Positions 35,182 to 44,010 of a stretch of DNA of 50,084 nt are shown here, one piece after another; positions within the stretch are counted from its first letter, which is position 1; each line of letters opens with the position of its first letter. The notes under the pieces are model-generated. The model made no database searches. It saw only the letters and a list, made by a program, of their open reading frames with translations, and was not told the DNA's origin. The position numbers and the translations under genes were made by a program. Source of the stretch: UBA349 sp964444115. GTDB taxonomy: Archaea > Methanobacteriota > Methanobacteria > Methanobacteriales > Methanobacteriaceae. The stretch lies in assembly GCA_964444115.1 (NCBI GenBank), contig CAYUFT010000005.1:1-50084 (forward strand). Direction: 5' to 3'.

Positions 35182-36162
35182 TTAGGAGGAATTACTATGT
35201 TCCACAGTAATGACCACATTCCCCTTTTTGTGGCCTTTCTCAACATGTCGGTGAGCTTCAGTAATCTGTTCCAATGGATAGTGCCTATCTATTACCGGTT
35301 TAAGCTTTCCTGCCTCAATGAGCTCTTTAATAAAAGTCAGAGATTCTGTTTTTTCAACTGACATGGCAAATATTACTTTTTTACTGCCTATCACTCTGGT
35401 CCATAGCGTTTGTAAAATTGGTGTAAGGCCCATGACAGTCACCAGATAGCGTCCGTTTTTATTTAGTGAAACCTTACCATGTGCAAATGAGCTCTTGCCT
35501 ACCGTGTCAAAAATAATATCATATTTCTCACCGTTTCTGGTAAAATCTTCTTGAGTGTAATCAATTACTTTATCAGCACCCATAGATTTTACCAGTTCTA
35601 CATTTGCGCTGCTGCACACTCCAGTGACCTCTGCCCCAAAGTATTTGGCAATTTGTACGGCAAAAGTACCTATACTCCCCGAGGCACCATTTATAAGGAC
35701 TTTGTCTCCGCTTTGGATTTTTGCCTTTTCTTTGAGGAAAAATAAGGCGGTTGATGCCCCATCAACCACTGCAGCCGCTTCTTCATAGGTCATGTTGGTG
35801 GGTTTTAGTACCAGTGATCCTTCCTCAGACATGCATTTGTACTCAGCATAAGCACCAGGCCCGAAACCAGTGAATCCATAGACCTGGTCGCCTTTCCTAA
35901 ATCGTTTTACATCCTTGCCTATGGCTTCAATTTCCCCGGCTAGCTCCAGGCCGGGTATTTTAAATTTCTTTCTGGGTTTTCTAAGTCCCAAAATGATCCT
36001 ACTGACCATGGATTCGCCCTTCCGCATCATGCTGTCTGCAGTAGTTACTGTAGTTGCATGTATTTTTACCAGTACTTCATTATCCTTGGGAACAGGTTGA
36101 GCTACCTCTTTGAGTTCCAAAACATCTGGTGATCCGTATTCTGTGTATACAATCGCTTTCAT
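35182..36162 (-). CDS. NAD(P)-dependent quinone-oxidoreductase-like dehydrogenase (zinc-free MDR family)
   Basis: A 326-residue medium-chain dehydrogenase with GroES-like N-terminus (MKAIVYTEYGSPDVLELKEV) and the nucleotide-binding motif VLINGASGSIGTFAVQIAK. The catalytic and structural zinc cysteines of alcohol dehydrogenases are missing, so it belongs to the quinone oxidoreductase/enoyl reductase branch. The ORF extends to TTG 36177, but that codon is inside GGAGG; ATG 36162 follows at the proper spacing. Substrate unknown. It shows bacterial-type character and may be an acquired gene, though that is a guess. Confidence 0.88.
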   Translation of the reverse strand: MKAIVYTEYGSPDVLELKEVAQPVPKDNEVLVKIHATTVTTADSMMRKGESMVSRIILGLRKPRKKFKIPGLELAGEIEAIGKDVKRFRKGDQVYGFTGFGPGAYAEYKCMSEEGSLVLKPTNMTYEEAAAVVDGASTALFFLKEKAKIQSGDKVLINGASGSIGTFAVQIAKYFGAEVTGVCSSANVELVKSMGADKVIDYTQEDFTRNGEKYDIIFDTVGKSSFAHGKVSLNKNGRYLVTVMGLTPILQTLWTRVIGSKKVIFAMSVEKTESLTFIKELIEAGKLKPVIDRHYPLEQITEAHRHVEKGHKKGNVVITVEHSNSS

Positions 36163-36275
36163 ATTTTTTTCCTCCAAATTAATTGATTAACATTCCCTTT
36201 ATTATCCAACTCATAATGCCCATTTTAGCCATTATAGTGATTCAATTAATCATTAGCACGTCGAGTAGACGATTA

Positions 36276-36803
36276 TTAACATTTAATGGCATTTGTTTTT
36301 AATTTTTTATTATATTGACATAATTGTACTATTATGTAGCCATAAAAGACCATGGACAGGAATAAAAGTGCAGAAATCCATTTAGAAAAACTGAAATTGG
36401 CAATTGAAACTAGGGCTATTAAAAATAGAGTTACTAACACTCCAAAGATGACCGTCCTGATTTGACGATTGTTTCTTTCGATTAATGATTTTGTATCGGT
36501 ATAGATGTTGGGCCTTTCATCTTCATAGGGTTTACGCCAAATGAACCATGGTCCCATTTTATTATCCATTGATTCCCAACCATCTTCTTTGAAAAGCTCA
36601 AAATAATTATCTCCAGGCATCGCAGGATAATCCCAGCAGTATCTCATTTTCCTCCCTTTTCCTTTCTTAAAACTGAACCTGATTTGGAATAAATCCACTT
36701 TAGTCAGATTCCATCCATTCTTTTCCATTTCTTCCAACCAATTTTCTACTTTCGGAGTGTTCCAGCCCCACCACCAGTGCCACACCTTTTTAACTTCTTT
36801 CAT
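36276..36803 (-). CDS. DUF2812-domain membrane protein
   Basis: A 175-residue protein with the DUF2812 pattern: an N-terminal soluble part rich in Trp (WHWWWGWN, WLEEMEKNGWNL), then RYCWDYPAM, FKEDGWESM and GPWFIWRKPYEDE. Two C-terminal helices follow, about 115-135 and 140-160. Its ATG overlaps the stop of the PadR gene by one base, and DUF2812 proteins are often paired with PadR regulators, so the pair is a functional unit. Cellular role unknown. Confidence 0.85.
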   Translation of the reverse strand: MKEVKKVWHWWWGWNTPKVENWLEEMEKNGWNLTKVDLFQIRFSFKKGKGRKMRYCWDYPAMPGDNYFELFKEDGWESMDNKMGPWFIWRKPYEDERPNIYTDTKSLIERNNRQIRTVIFGVLVTLFLIALVSIANFSFSKWISALLFLSMVFYGYIIVQLCQYNKKLKTNAIKC

Positions 36804-37129
36804 TATGAATTCCCCATTTCACTTTTGCCAAGAATCAGAAGCTCTTCTAAACGTTCAAGTTCAAGTTTTTGCACAGTTTTACCTTTTTCACTGAGTTCAT
36901 AGACTTTTTTACGACTTTCTTCAGCAACTGGAGTTATTAATCCTTCCTTTTCCATTCTGGAGAGATTTCCATACATGGTTCCCGCCCCGATATTAATACG
37001 ACCATTAGTGATCTCGTTAACGTGTTGCATTATCCCATAACCGTGTCGTGGCTTATTTAGAGAAATAAGAACATAATAAGCCGCTTCTGTTAAAGGTAAA
37101 TACTTTTTTTGTAATATTTTAGTATCCAT
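36803..37129 (-). CDS. PadR-family transcriptional regulator
   Basis: A 108-residue winged-helix protein of the PadR family: LTEAAYYVLISLNKPRHGYG, the recognition-helix region GRINIGAGTMYGNLSRMEKEGLI, and the wing ESRKKVYELSEKGK. The ORF reaches 37204, but GGAGAT directly before ATG 37129 gives the standard family length. Palindromes overlap its own promoter (37150-37200), so autoregulation of the PadR-DUF2812 pair is likely. The ligand is unknown. Confidence 0.9.
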   Translation of the reverse strand: MDTKILQKKYLPLTEAAYYVLISLNKPRHGYGIMQHVNEITNGRINIGAGTMYGNLSRMEKEGLITPVAEESRKKVYELSEKGKTVQKLELERLEELLILGKSEMGNS

Positions 37130-37149
37130 ATTGATCTCCCGAATTATAC

Positions 37150-37200
37150 ATCGTGCAATGTTATACCATACTACGATATATCGTGGCACGTTATATATAA
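37150..37200 (-). promoter_or_regulatory. PadR promoter and operator region
   Basis: TATA-like TTATATATAA (37191-37200) on the minus strand is followed by the perfect palindrome ACGATATATCGT (37173-37184). Two direct copies of ATCGTG..A.GTTAT start at 37150 and 37180, 30 bases apart. The start site would fall near 37170, inside the palindrome. Confidence 0.6.
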
Positions 37201-37365
37201 ACATTATGATTCAAAATAAAAAAATAAAATAAAATGATTTAACGACTAATAAAAATAATATAGGTGCTGAAAATTAATAAAAACGATTTAATGCCCTTAA
37301 TGTGGACATAAATACTTCAGACCACATATCCCCAAGAATTGACCGATAGCAAAATAAAGCAGCGA

Positions 37366-39369
37366 TTATAACCTTTCTTTATACTTCAATTCCTGGAATC
37401 TAATCTTATAAAAGGTTCCTTCACCTTCTAAAAACTCTATATCCCCATCTAATTGATCCACCAGGGAATTAATCAAAGTCAGGCCCAGTGTGGCACTTTC
37501 TAATTCAGACTCATCTATAAATCCTATTCCATCATCTCCCACAATTAAAACGTATTCTCCATCATCCTGGTGCATTTTAACAGTTATTTTACCACTCACC
37601 CCCGAAGGAAAGGCGTGTTTTAATGAATTAGAGACTATTTCATTTATTATTAGGCCACAGGGAACTGAAGTTTCAATATTAAGATCTATTTTTTCATCAA
37701 TATCTACTTCTAAATCAAATTTAGTCATATTTTTAGAATTTTCATATATTAAAGTACTCAAAAGAGTTTTTAAGTAATCTGAGAAGTTTATAGAGCTTAA
37801 ATTATCAGATTGATAAAGTTTTTCGTGGATCATGGACATTGATCTCACCCGGTTCTGGCTCTCAACAAAGAGTTCATGATCCTCCTCAGCCACCACATTC
37901 CTAGACTCTAAATTTAAAAGACTTATGATGATCTGCAAATTGTTATTCACCCTGTGGTGAATTTCTTTAAGCAAGGTTTCCTTTTCCCTGAGTGAATTTT
38001 TAACAAATTTAGCAGCTTCTTTCTGTTCGGTGATATCCCTACTGCTGTAAATAAACCCTTTAAGCTTATTATTTTCAAAAATAGCTTGGCCAATTGACTC
38101 CAACCATACGTATTTACCTTCCGCATTTTTATATCGATATTGTATCCTGGCACTTTTGAGGGACGCCAATGATTCTTTAAGGCGCTCTGTAACTTCTTGC
38201 ACATCATCAGGGTGAATAAAATCATAGAATGACTTTCCCAGGAGGTATTCTGGAGGGTAACCTAATAAGTGCTGGGAAGAAGGACTTACATATTTGAAAA
38301 TGCCTTTTTCATCTGATTCAGAAATAAGATCCAGCATATTAGATGTAATGAAGGTAAGTTGTTCTTCCCGGGCAGAAATTATTTTTTTAGCTTTTTTTAT
38401 CTCATTTAATGATAAAATTTGCCTGATAATTACCAGTACCACAATAATTCCCACCCCCCAAATTAAGGCATCATCTGGTTCGATAATAATTAAAAGGCCA
38501 TAGGCAAATAAAACCAGGACCAAGGGTAGATATGAAACTAGACTATTGGGGGCACTTGATTTACTATAAACCCGTATTAAGTTTTTAAAATCTATATGGA
38601 TATTATTTAGATAAGCTATGATGGCTAAGGTTATGAATATCAAATTAGAAACATATAGTGCCGTGAAAATCCATTGATATATTAAAAGAGGAGTCACTAC
38701 ATTATAAGCATATATCATGTCCCCAAATACCTGAAAAAACATTCCTAATGAGAATAAAACTAATGGAAGTTCTAAAATCTTTCGGTTTTTACTAAATAAT
38801 AATATAAGTATGGTTAATAGCACTATAAGATCTAAAAATAGATAAGATATGGAAATTATCACTGATATGGTATCTGGTTGACTGGGCCCAACCGTGGGCC
38901 AGATAAGTAGAAACCATACAATGAAAAATGCAGATACCATAACTATAACGGCATCTAATAAATTTTTATATTTAATTTTAAAAGGTTTTTTAATAAAGAA
39001 AAGTATTCCCAGTACCAATAAAGAGTAAGCAGCCATGTAAAAAGTATCTGCCATGGAAAGTGAAGAAATTACACCGGTGACATCCGTGAAAACAAAATAG
39101 AAAAAGCTGGCTACCGAATAAACCACCATGGCTATAGCCAGTATTAACCAGGGCTTAAAAGCATCTCTATGGTTTTTATATGCCCAAAATGCAGTGTAAA
39201 TTAGTAGTCCTGAAGTAAAAATACTGACAATGGGCGTTAAAATAGTCATATAGAATGAAAATAAAGTAGTTTCCCATAATGAAAAAGGAAGGATAACTAA
39301 TGCAATTAAAGCTCCTATAGCTACTATTAACAATGATTTAAATCCATTTGATGAAGAGGATAAATACAT
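37366..39369 (-). CDS. Membrane PAS-domain sensor histidine kinase (HisKA_2 type)
   Basis: A 667-residue sensor kinase. About ten membrane helices fill residues 10-320 and probably form the sensory part. A PAS domain follows (about 335-455, with FKYVSPSSQHLLGYPPEYLLG and GFIYSSRDITEQKEAA). Then comes the HisKA_2 phosphoacceptor region LKEIHHRVNNNLQIIISLL and an ATPase domain with N-box IINEIVSNSLKHAFP, G1 VGDDGIGF and G2 TLGLTLINSLV. No receiver domain or separate response regulator lies nearby. It is a paralogue of 40038-42026. Signal and target are unknown. Confidence 0.9.
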   Translation of the reverse strand: MYLSSSSNGFKSLLIVAIGALIALVILPFSLWETTLFSFYMTILTPIVSIFTSGLLIYTAFWAYKNHRDAFKPWLILAIAMVVYSVASFFYFVFTDVTGVISSLSMADTFYMAAYSLLVLGILFFIKKPFKIKYKNLLDAVIVMVSAFFIVWFLLIWPTVGPSQPDTISVIISISYLFLDLIVLLTILILLFSKNRKILELPLVLFSLGMFFQVFGDMIYAYNVVTPLLIYQWIFTALYVSNLIFITLAIIAYLNNIHIDFKNLIRVYSKSSAPNSLVSYLPLVLVLFAYGLLIIIEPDDALIWGVGIIVVLVIIRQILSLNEIKKAKKIISAREEQLTFITSNMLDLISESDEKGIFKYVSPSSQHLLGYPPEYLLGKSFYDFIHPDDVQEVTERLKESLASLKSARIQYRYKNAEGKYVWLESIGQAIFENNKLKGFIYSSRDITEQKEAAKFVKNSLREKETLLKEIHHRVNNNLQIIISLLNLESRNVVAEEDHELFVESQNRVRSMSMIHEKLYQSDNLSSINFSDYLKTLLSTLIYENSKNMTKFDLEVDIDEKIDLNIETSVPCGLIINEIVSNSLKHAFPSGVSGKITVKMHQDDGEYVLIVGDDGIGFIDESELESATLGLTLINSLVDQLDGDIEFLEGEGTFYKIRFQELKYKERL

Positions 39370-39581
39370 TTTTTGGCCTGAGAATAAATTATCATGATAA
39401 TTATGTCTTCTTTATTTATTATAATTATTGAAATTTTTAGGAATATCTGAATTCATGCCATGAAGTAAAAAATTTTAATTTTAATGATAAGATTTATTCC
39501 AATATTCTAAAATAAGAAGTTAAAATAAAAATAAGTAATAATAGTAATATTTGTTAATAAAAGAGATATTGAATAATATTT

Positions 39582-39947
39582 TCACCATTCGCTCTTCCAG
39601 GGCATGTTCTCATTCTTTTCCCGACCCATGAATTGGTAAATAAACACACCCGCGGCCACAATCATGGCTAGTATCCAGGTGTAGAACCAGGCCAAATCAT
39701 TTAAAATGAAGTCCGGCATGTATAAATACAGATAGACTATTAATGCTGAGAAAATCCCTATGGTTGAGAAAACAGCCAGATAATAGGTCTTATTATAGTA
39801 TCCCTTATTTATGAATAGGCCGCTGATTATTATAAGCAATCCAAATAGAATAAAGAATACTGAGCTTGTTTGATCAACAAAAATGCTTCCTATTCCAAAT
39901 AAGGCAAATACTGTTCCTGCAATGATATCTATGGTTCCTCTTCTCAA
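39582..39947 (-). CDS. Small four-helix membrane protein
   Basis: A 121-residue hydrophobic protein with four predicted helices (about 8-25, 28-47, 55-75 and 85-108) and a charged end, GREKNENMPWKSEW. The TTG start follows AGGAGATG. It lies between two sensor kinase paralogues on the same strand. Its layout resembles the 105-residue protein at 47852-48169. Function unknown. Confidence 0.65.
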   Translation of the reverse strand: MRRGTIDIIAGTVFALFGIGSIFVDQTSSVFFILFGLLIIISGLFINKGYYNKTYYLAVFSTIGIFSALIVYLYLYMPDFILNDLAWFYTWILAMIVAAGVFIYQFMGREKNENMPWKSEW

Positions 39948-40037
39948 TCCATCATCTCCTTATGAATTTTAAATTTAATTTGATTAATAATTTTCTATAT
40001 TAAATTCAAATAGAATTTAAAAATAAACTCTAATTAC

Positions 40038-42026
40038 CTATATCCTCGGTTCATATCTCAATTCCCGGAAAATAATCCGGTAAAAATTTCCTTCCCCACC
40101 CATAATCTCCATTTGGCCATCTAATTGGCCTAAAAGCATATTAACCAGCTTTGCACCCATATCATTAGTTGAATCATCATTTTCATAACGGACACCATTA
40201 TCCCTAATCATTAAAACATATTTTTCTTGTTCCCGGTGCATTTTAACAGTTATTTTACCATCAGAGGTATGAGTATTTTTTAAGGAATTTGAAACCAATT
40301 CATTTATTATAAGGCCACAGGGAATTGCAGTTTCAATATTAAGGTCAATTTTCTCAATATCCAGATCCAATTCAATTTTAGATAAAGTATGATGATATTC
40401 ATAGACCAAATCAGTTATTAAAAGTTTAATATAGTCTGAAAAGTCTATGGAACTTAGATTATCCGACTGGTAGAGTTTTTCATGTACCATGGCCATGGCT
40501 CGCACTCGACTCTGGCTCTCCTTAAAGAGTGCCTGGTCCCATGGATCAACCACATTTATAGCCTGGATATTCAAAAGACTGGATATAATCTGAAAATTAT
40601 TGTTCACCCGGTGATGAATCTCCCGTAGCAGAGTTTCCTTTTCTTCAAGAGAATTTTTAACAAATTCTGCAGATTTTATCTGCTCCGTTATATCTCGACT
40701 GCTGTAAATAAATCCTTTAACAGATTTATAATCAAAAACAGGTTTTCCAATAGTTTCCAAGAATATATATTCTCCCTGAGCATTTTTAATACGATATTGT
40801 AATCTCACGCTTCCCTTAGAGGCCACTGCTTTTTTTAGATTATGGGTAATCTCGGGTAAATCATCGGAATGAATTAAAGTACGAAATGATTTCCCCATTA
40901 GATCATCTGGATCGTAGCCTAAAACCTGCTCACAAGAGGGACTTATATATTTAAGAATCCATTTTTCATCTGATTCCGTAATGAGATCCATCATATTAGT
41001 AGTAATAAAACTTAACTGTTCTTTCTTCTCAGAAATTAGTTCTTTATTCCTTTTAATCTCATTTAAAGATACTATCTGTCTAAGAATTACCATTACCACT
41101 ACGATTCCCACCCCCCAGATTAGTGCTGCATCAGGTGTGGTAATAATTAAAAGACCGTATGTGAAAAGAACCAGGATTAATGGCAAGTAAGAAATTAAGT
41201 CCTTTTGTGTTTTTGATTTTCCATAAGATGATTTTAAATATCCTAAATCCAATTGGACATTTTTTAGAAAAGATATGGCTGCTAAGGTGATGAATAGGGT
41301 ATTATAAACATATAATACATTAAATAGCCAGCCACTAAGCAGAGTAGGTACCACCGCGTAATAAGCATATATTATGTCCCCAAATATCTGGAAAAACAAT
41401 CCCAGGGCAACTAATGATATAGGTAAATCAAAAATCTTCTTATTCTGATTAAATAACAGTGCCAGTACTATAAAAAGTATTGTGAGATCTAAAAATATAT
41501 AAAATAAAGAAAAAATCATGGATAAGGTGTCTGGTTGGCTGGGTTCAACAATGGGCCAGATTAGTGGGAACCATATAATAAAAAATGCGGAAATCATGAC
41601 AATGGCGGTGTCCAGTAATGATTTAAATCGAATATTAACTGGTCTTTTAAAAAATAATAGCAGACCCATAATTAATAAAGGATACATGGCCAGATAAAAT
41701 AAATCTGCAATGGAAGGAGAAGATATTACTCGCAGAATATCTTCAAAAATAAAATAAAACAAATTAGCAAATGAATACAATAGCAATGCCAGCCCAATCA
41801 GCAACCATGGTTTAAAAACGCCCTTATAATTTTTATAGGACCACCATGCAGTGTAAAGCAATGTAATTGCACATAAAAAGCTTATTATTGGGATTAAAGC
41901 ATGTATATAAATAGACATGATACTATTATTCCAAAATAAAAAAGGTATGATTGTTAAAACAGTTAAAACCACAACGAATAATATTATCTGTGATTTTAAC
42001 CTTTTTAATGAACTAGAGACATACAT
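40038..42026 (-). CDS. Membrane PAS-domain sensor histidine kinase, paralogue with degenerate G1 box
   Basis: A 662-residue paralogue of 37366-39369 with the same order: about ten membrane helices, PAS domain (about 335-455, ILKYISPSCEQVLGYDPDDLMG), HisKA_2 region LREIHHRVNNNFQIISSLL and ATPase domain with N-box IINELVSNSLKNTH. The G1 box reads IRDNGVRYEND where the paralogue has VGDDGIGF, and G2 is MGAKLVNMLLG, so ATP binding may be weakened. GGGTGG precedes the ATG. It is separated from its paralogue only by a small membrane protein gene, an apparent tandem duplication. Confidence 0.88.
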   Translation of the reverse strand: MYVSSSLKRLKSQIILFVVVLTVLTIIPFLFWNNSIMSIYIHALIPIISFLCAITLLYTAWWSYKNYKGVFKPWLLIGLALLLYSFANLFYFIFEDILRVISSPSIADLFYLAMYPLLIMGLLLFFKRPVNIRFKSLLDTAIVMISAFFIIWFPLIWPIVEPSQPDTLSMIFSLFYIFLDLTILFIVLALLFNQNKKIFDLPISLVALGLFFQIFGDIIYAYYAVVPTLLSGWLFNVLYVYNTLFITLAAISFLKNVQLDLGYLKSSYGKSKTQKDLISYLPLILVLFTYGLLIITTPDAALIWGVGIVVVMVILRQIVSLNEIKRNKELISEKKEQLSFITTNMMDLITESDEKWILKYISPSCEQVLGYDPDDLMGKSFRTLIHSDDLPEITHNLKKAVASKGSVRLQYRIKNAQGEYIFLETIGKPVFDYKSVKGFIYSSRDITEQIKSAEFVKNSLEEKETLLREIHHRVNNNFQIISSLLNIQAINVVDPWDQALFKESQSRVRAMAMVHEKLYQSDNLSSIDFSDYIKLLITDLVYEYHHTLSKIELDLDIEKIDLNIETAIPCGLIINELVSNSLKNTHTSDGKITVKMHREQEKYVLMIRDNGVRYENDDSTNDMGAKLVNMLLGQLDGQMEIMGGEGNFYRIIFRELRYEPRI

Positions 42027-42234
42027 TTTCCACCCGAAATAATGTTAAGTTTATAAATTTATGTATGTCCTTATTTATTAAGTTTATTAAGAGGGGATTG
42101 TAATTTTAGACATTAATATCACTAAAAACCATTAGAATTTAGGATATCATTAATCTTTTAGATAAATTTAATATTAAAAAAATACTAATTTAATAATATT
42201 AAACTCAAAATTCAATCCTAAAAGACAAAAAACC

Positions 42235-43929
42235 ATGCCATCCATATCTTCCTACTTACCCATAACTAAATGGGCCCGAAATTATAATAAAGACTGGCTT
42301 AGGCCAGATATCATAGCTGGAATCACCGTAGGGGCTTTCACCATACCAGAGGTCATTGCTTATGTATCCTTGGCCAATTTACCACCACAAGTAGGATTAT
42401 ATTCTGCCCTGATAGCTTTATTAGTTTACATGGTTTTTGGAACGTCCAAACAGTTATCTATTGGGCCCACATCAACATTATCCATATTAGTAGGGTCCAC
42501 ATTGGGTTCTTTAATGATTCCCAGTGCCAGTCACTATTTAATAATAGTTTCGCTGGTAGCTGTGGCCGCGGGAGTTTTGGCCCTTGTTTCTTGGGCTTTG
42601 AGATTTGGTTTCATAGTTAAATTTATTTCTAAGACTGTTTTAACCGGTTTTTTAGCAGGTATAGCATTATTTATTACTTCCACCCAATTACCTAAATTAT
42701 TTGGAATACCTGGAACTAATGGAAATTTTTTTAATAATATATACTATTTAATTCAAAATATTGGTCAAACTAACATTTATTCTCTGGTTCTGGGGGTAGG
42801 CGGAATTATTTTCCTTTATTTGGCCACTAAAAAATTCCGTAAAATGCCAAATACCTTGTTTCTAGTTATTGGGTCAATAATACTGTTTACTTTTACTAAT
42901 TTAGCTGCTTTAGGAGTTAAATCGGTTGGTTATATTCCCCAGGGGCTGCCTGGAACATTTATTCCAGATCCAACTTTATTAGACTTGAATGTACTGGTGA
43001 CCCTGGCCGCTACAGTCTTTTTAATAAGTTACATCGAGGGTTATATATTTGCCGAAGAATATGCATCTAAATACAGGTACCATATTGATCGTAACCAAGA
43101 ACTGCTGGCTTTAGGAACCTCAAACATATTTGTGGGGCTTTTCCAGGGGCTACCTATTGGAGGAAGCTTAACACGTACCGCAGTAAATGATGAAAGTGGA
43201 GCCAAAACACAGCTAGCAGGCGGATTTGCAGCATTATTAATTTTATTAGTAATATTATTCTTTACCGGAGCATTTTACAACTTGCCCCAAACCATACTGG
43301 CCGCCATTGTGTTATTTGTTATAAAGGGCCTGGTGGATATCCCCCATTTTAAAAAAATATATCGTTTCAGTAGAACCGAGTTTGCCATTGCCATAGTTAC
43401 ATTGTTATCCGTGCTATTTTTAGGAGCCCTAGAAGGAATCGTTATTGGAGTGATATTATCCATTGTAGGACTTTTAAAAAATATGTACAACCCGGATGTA
43501 GTTGTATTAGGGCGGATTCCTGGAACTGAACAGTTTTTAGATATTAAACGCCACCCTGAAAGTCAAATAATATCTCATACACTTATTGTAAGGGTGGATG
43601 GTTCTCAGATATTCTTGAACACCGATAGTGTAAAAAATGTCATTTTAGATCTTGTAGATAACAAATGTGAAGGTACTAAATTATTTGTTCTGGATTTTGA
43701 ATCTTCAGCTTTCATTGATTATTCAGGAATTCAAATGTTGGAAGAACTCAACGACGAACTAAAACGCAGGGGCATTAAAATAAGAGCCGCTAATATGCAT
43801 GGGCCTTTAAGAGATTCCATTAGAAATAGTATTCTAGAAAAAGAAATAGTGGACAGTACTATTTGTTTAAGTATTGAAGACTGTGTGGAAAAATGGGAAG
43901 CTCAACATAAGGATAAAAAATTACTTTAA
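42235..43929 (+). CDS. SulP-family anion transporter with STAS domain (copy 1)
   Basis: A 564-residue SulP transporter. The membrane domain starts at DIIAGITVGAFTIPEVIAY and holds the family signature region GPTSTLSILVGSTLGSL, with some ten to twelve helices up to about residue 415. A C-terminal STAS domain follows (about 430-550, VRVDGSQIFLNTDSVKN, LDFESSAFIDYSGIQMLEEL). SulP proteins move sulfate, bicarbonate or other anions; molybdate is also known for relatives. The anion here cannot be told from sequence. It is directly followed by a close copy. No clear ribosome binding site is seen. Confidence 0.9.
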   Translation: MPSISSYLPITKWARNYNKDWLRPDIIAGITVGAFTIPEVIAYVSLANLPPQVGLYSALIALLVYMVFGTSKQLSIGPTSTLSILVGSTLGSLMIPSASHYLIIVSLVAVAAGVLALVSWALRFGFIVKFISKTVLTGFLAGIALFITSTQLPKLFGIPGTNGNFFNNIYYLIQNIGQTNIYSLVLGVGGIIFLYLATKKFRKMPNTLFLVIGSIILFTFTNLAALGVKSVGYIPQGLPGTFIPDPTLLDLNVLVTLAATVFLISYIEGYIFAEEYASKYRYHIDRNQELLALGTSNIFVGLFQGLPIGGSLTRTAVNDESGAKTQLAGGFAALLILLVILFFTGAFYNLPQTILAAIVLFVIKGLVDIPHFKKIYRFSRTEFAIAIVTLLSVLFLGALEGIVIGVILSIVGLLKNMYNPDVVVLGRIPGTEQFLDIKRHPESQIISHTLIVRVDGSQIFLNTDSVKNVILDLVDNKCEGTKLFVLDFESSAFIDYSGIQMLEELNDELKRRGIKIRAANMHGPLRDSIRNSILEKEIVDSTICLSIEDCVEKWEAQHKDKKLL

Positions 43930-44010
43930 TTTTGAATTATTATCTAAAACATTTACTTAAATTTCATTCTAGAGCTTTTAAAATAAATGAAATGGAATCT
44001 GGACTATAAC

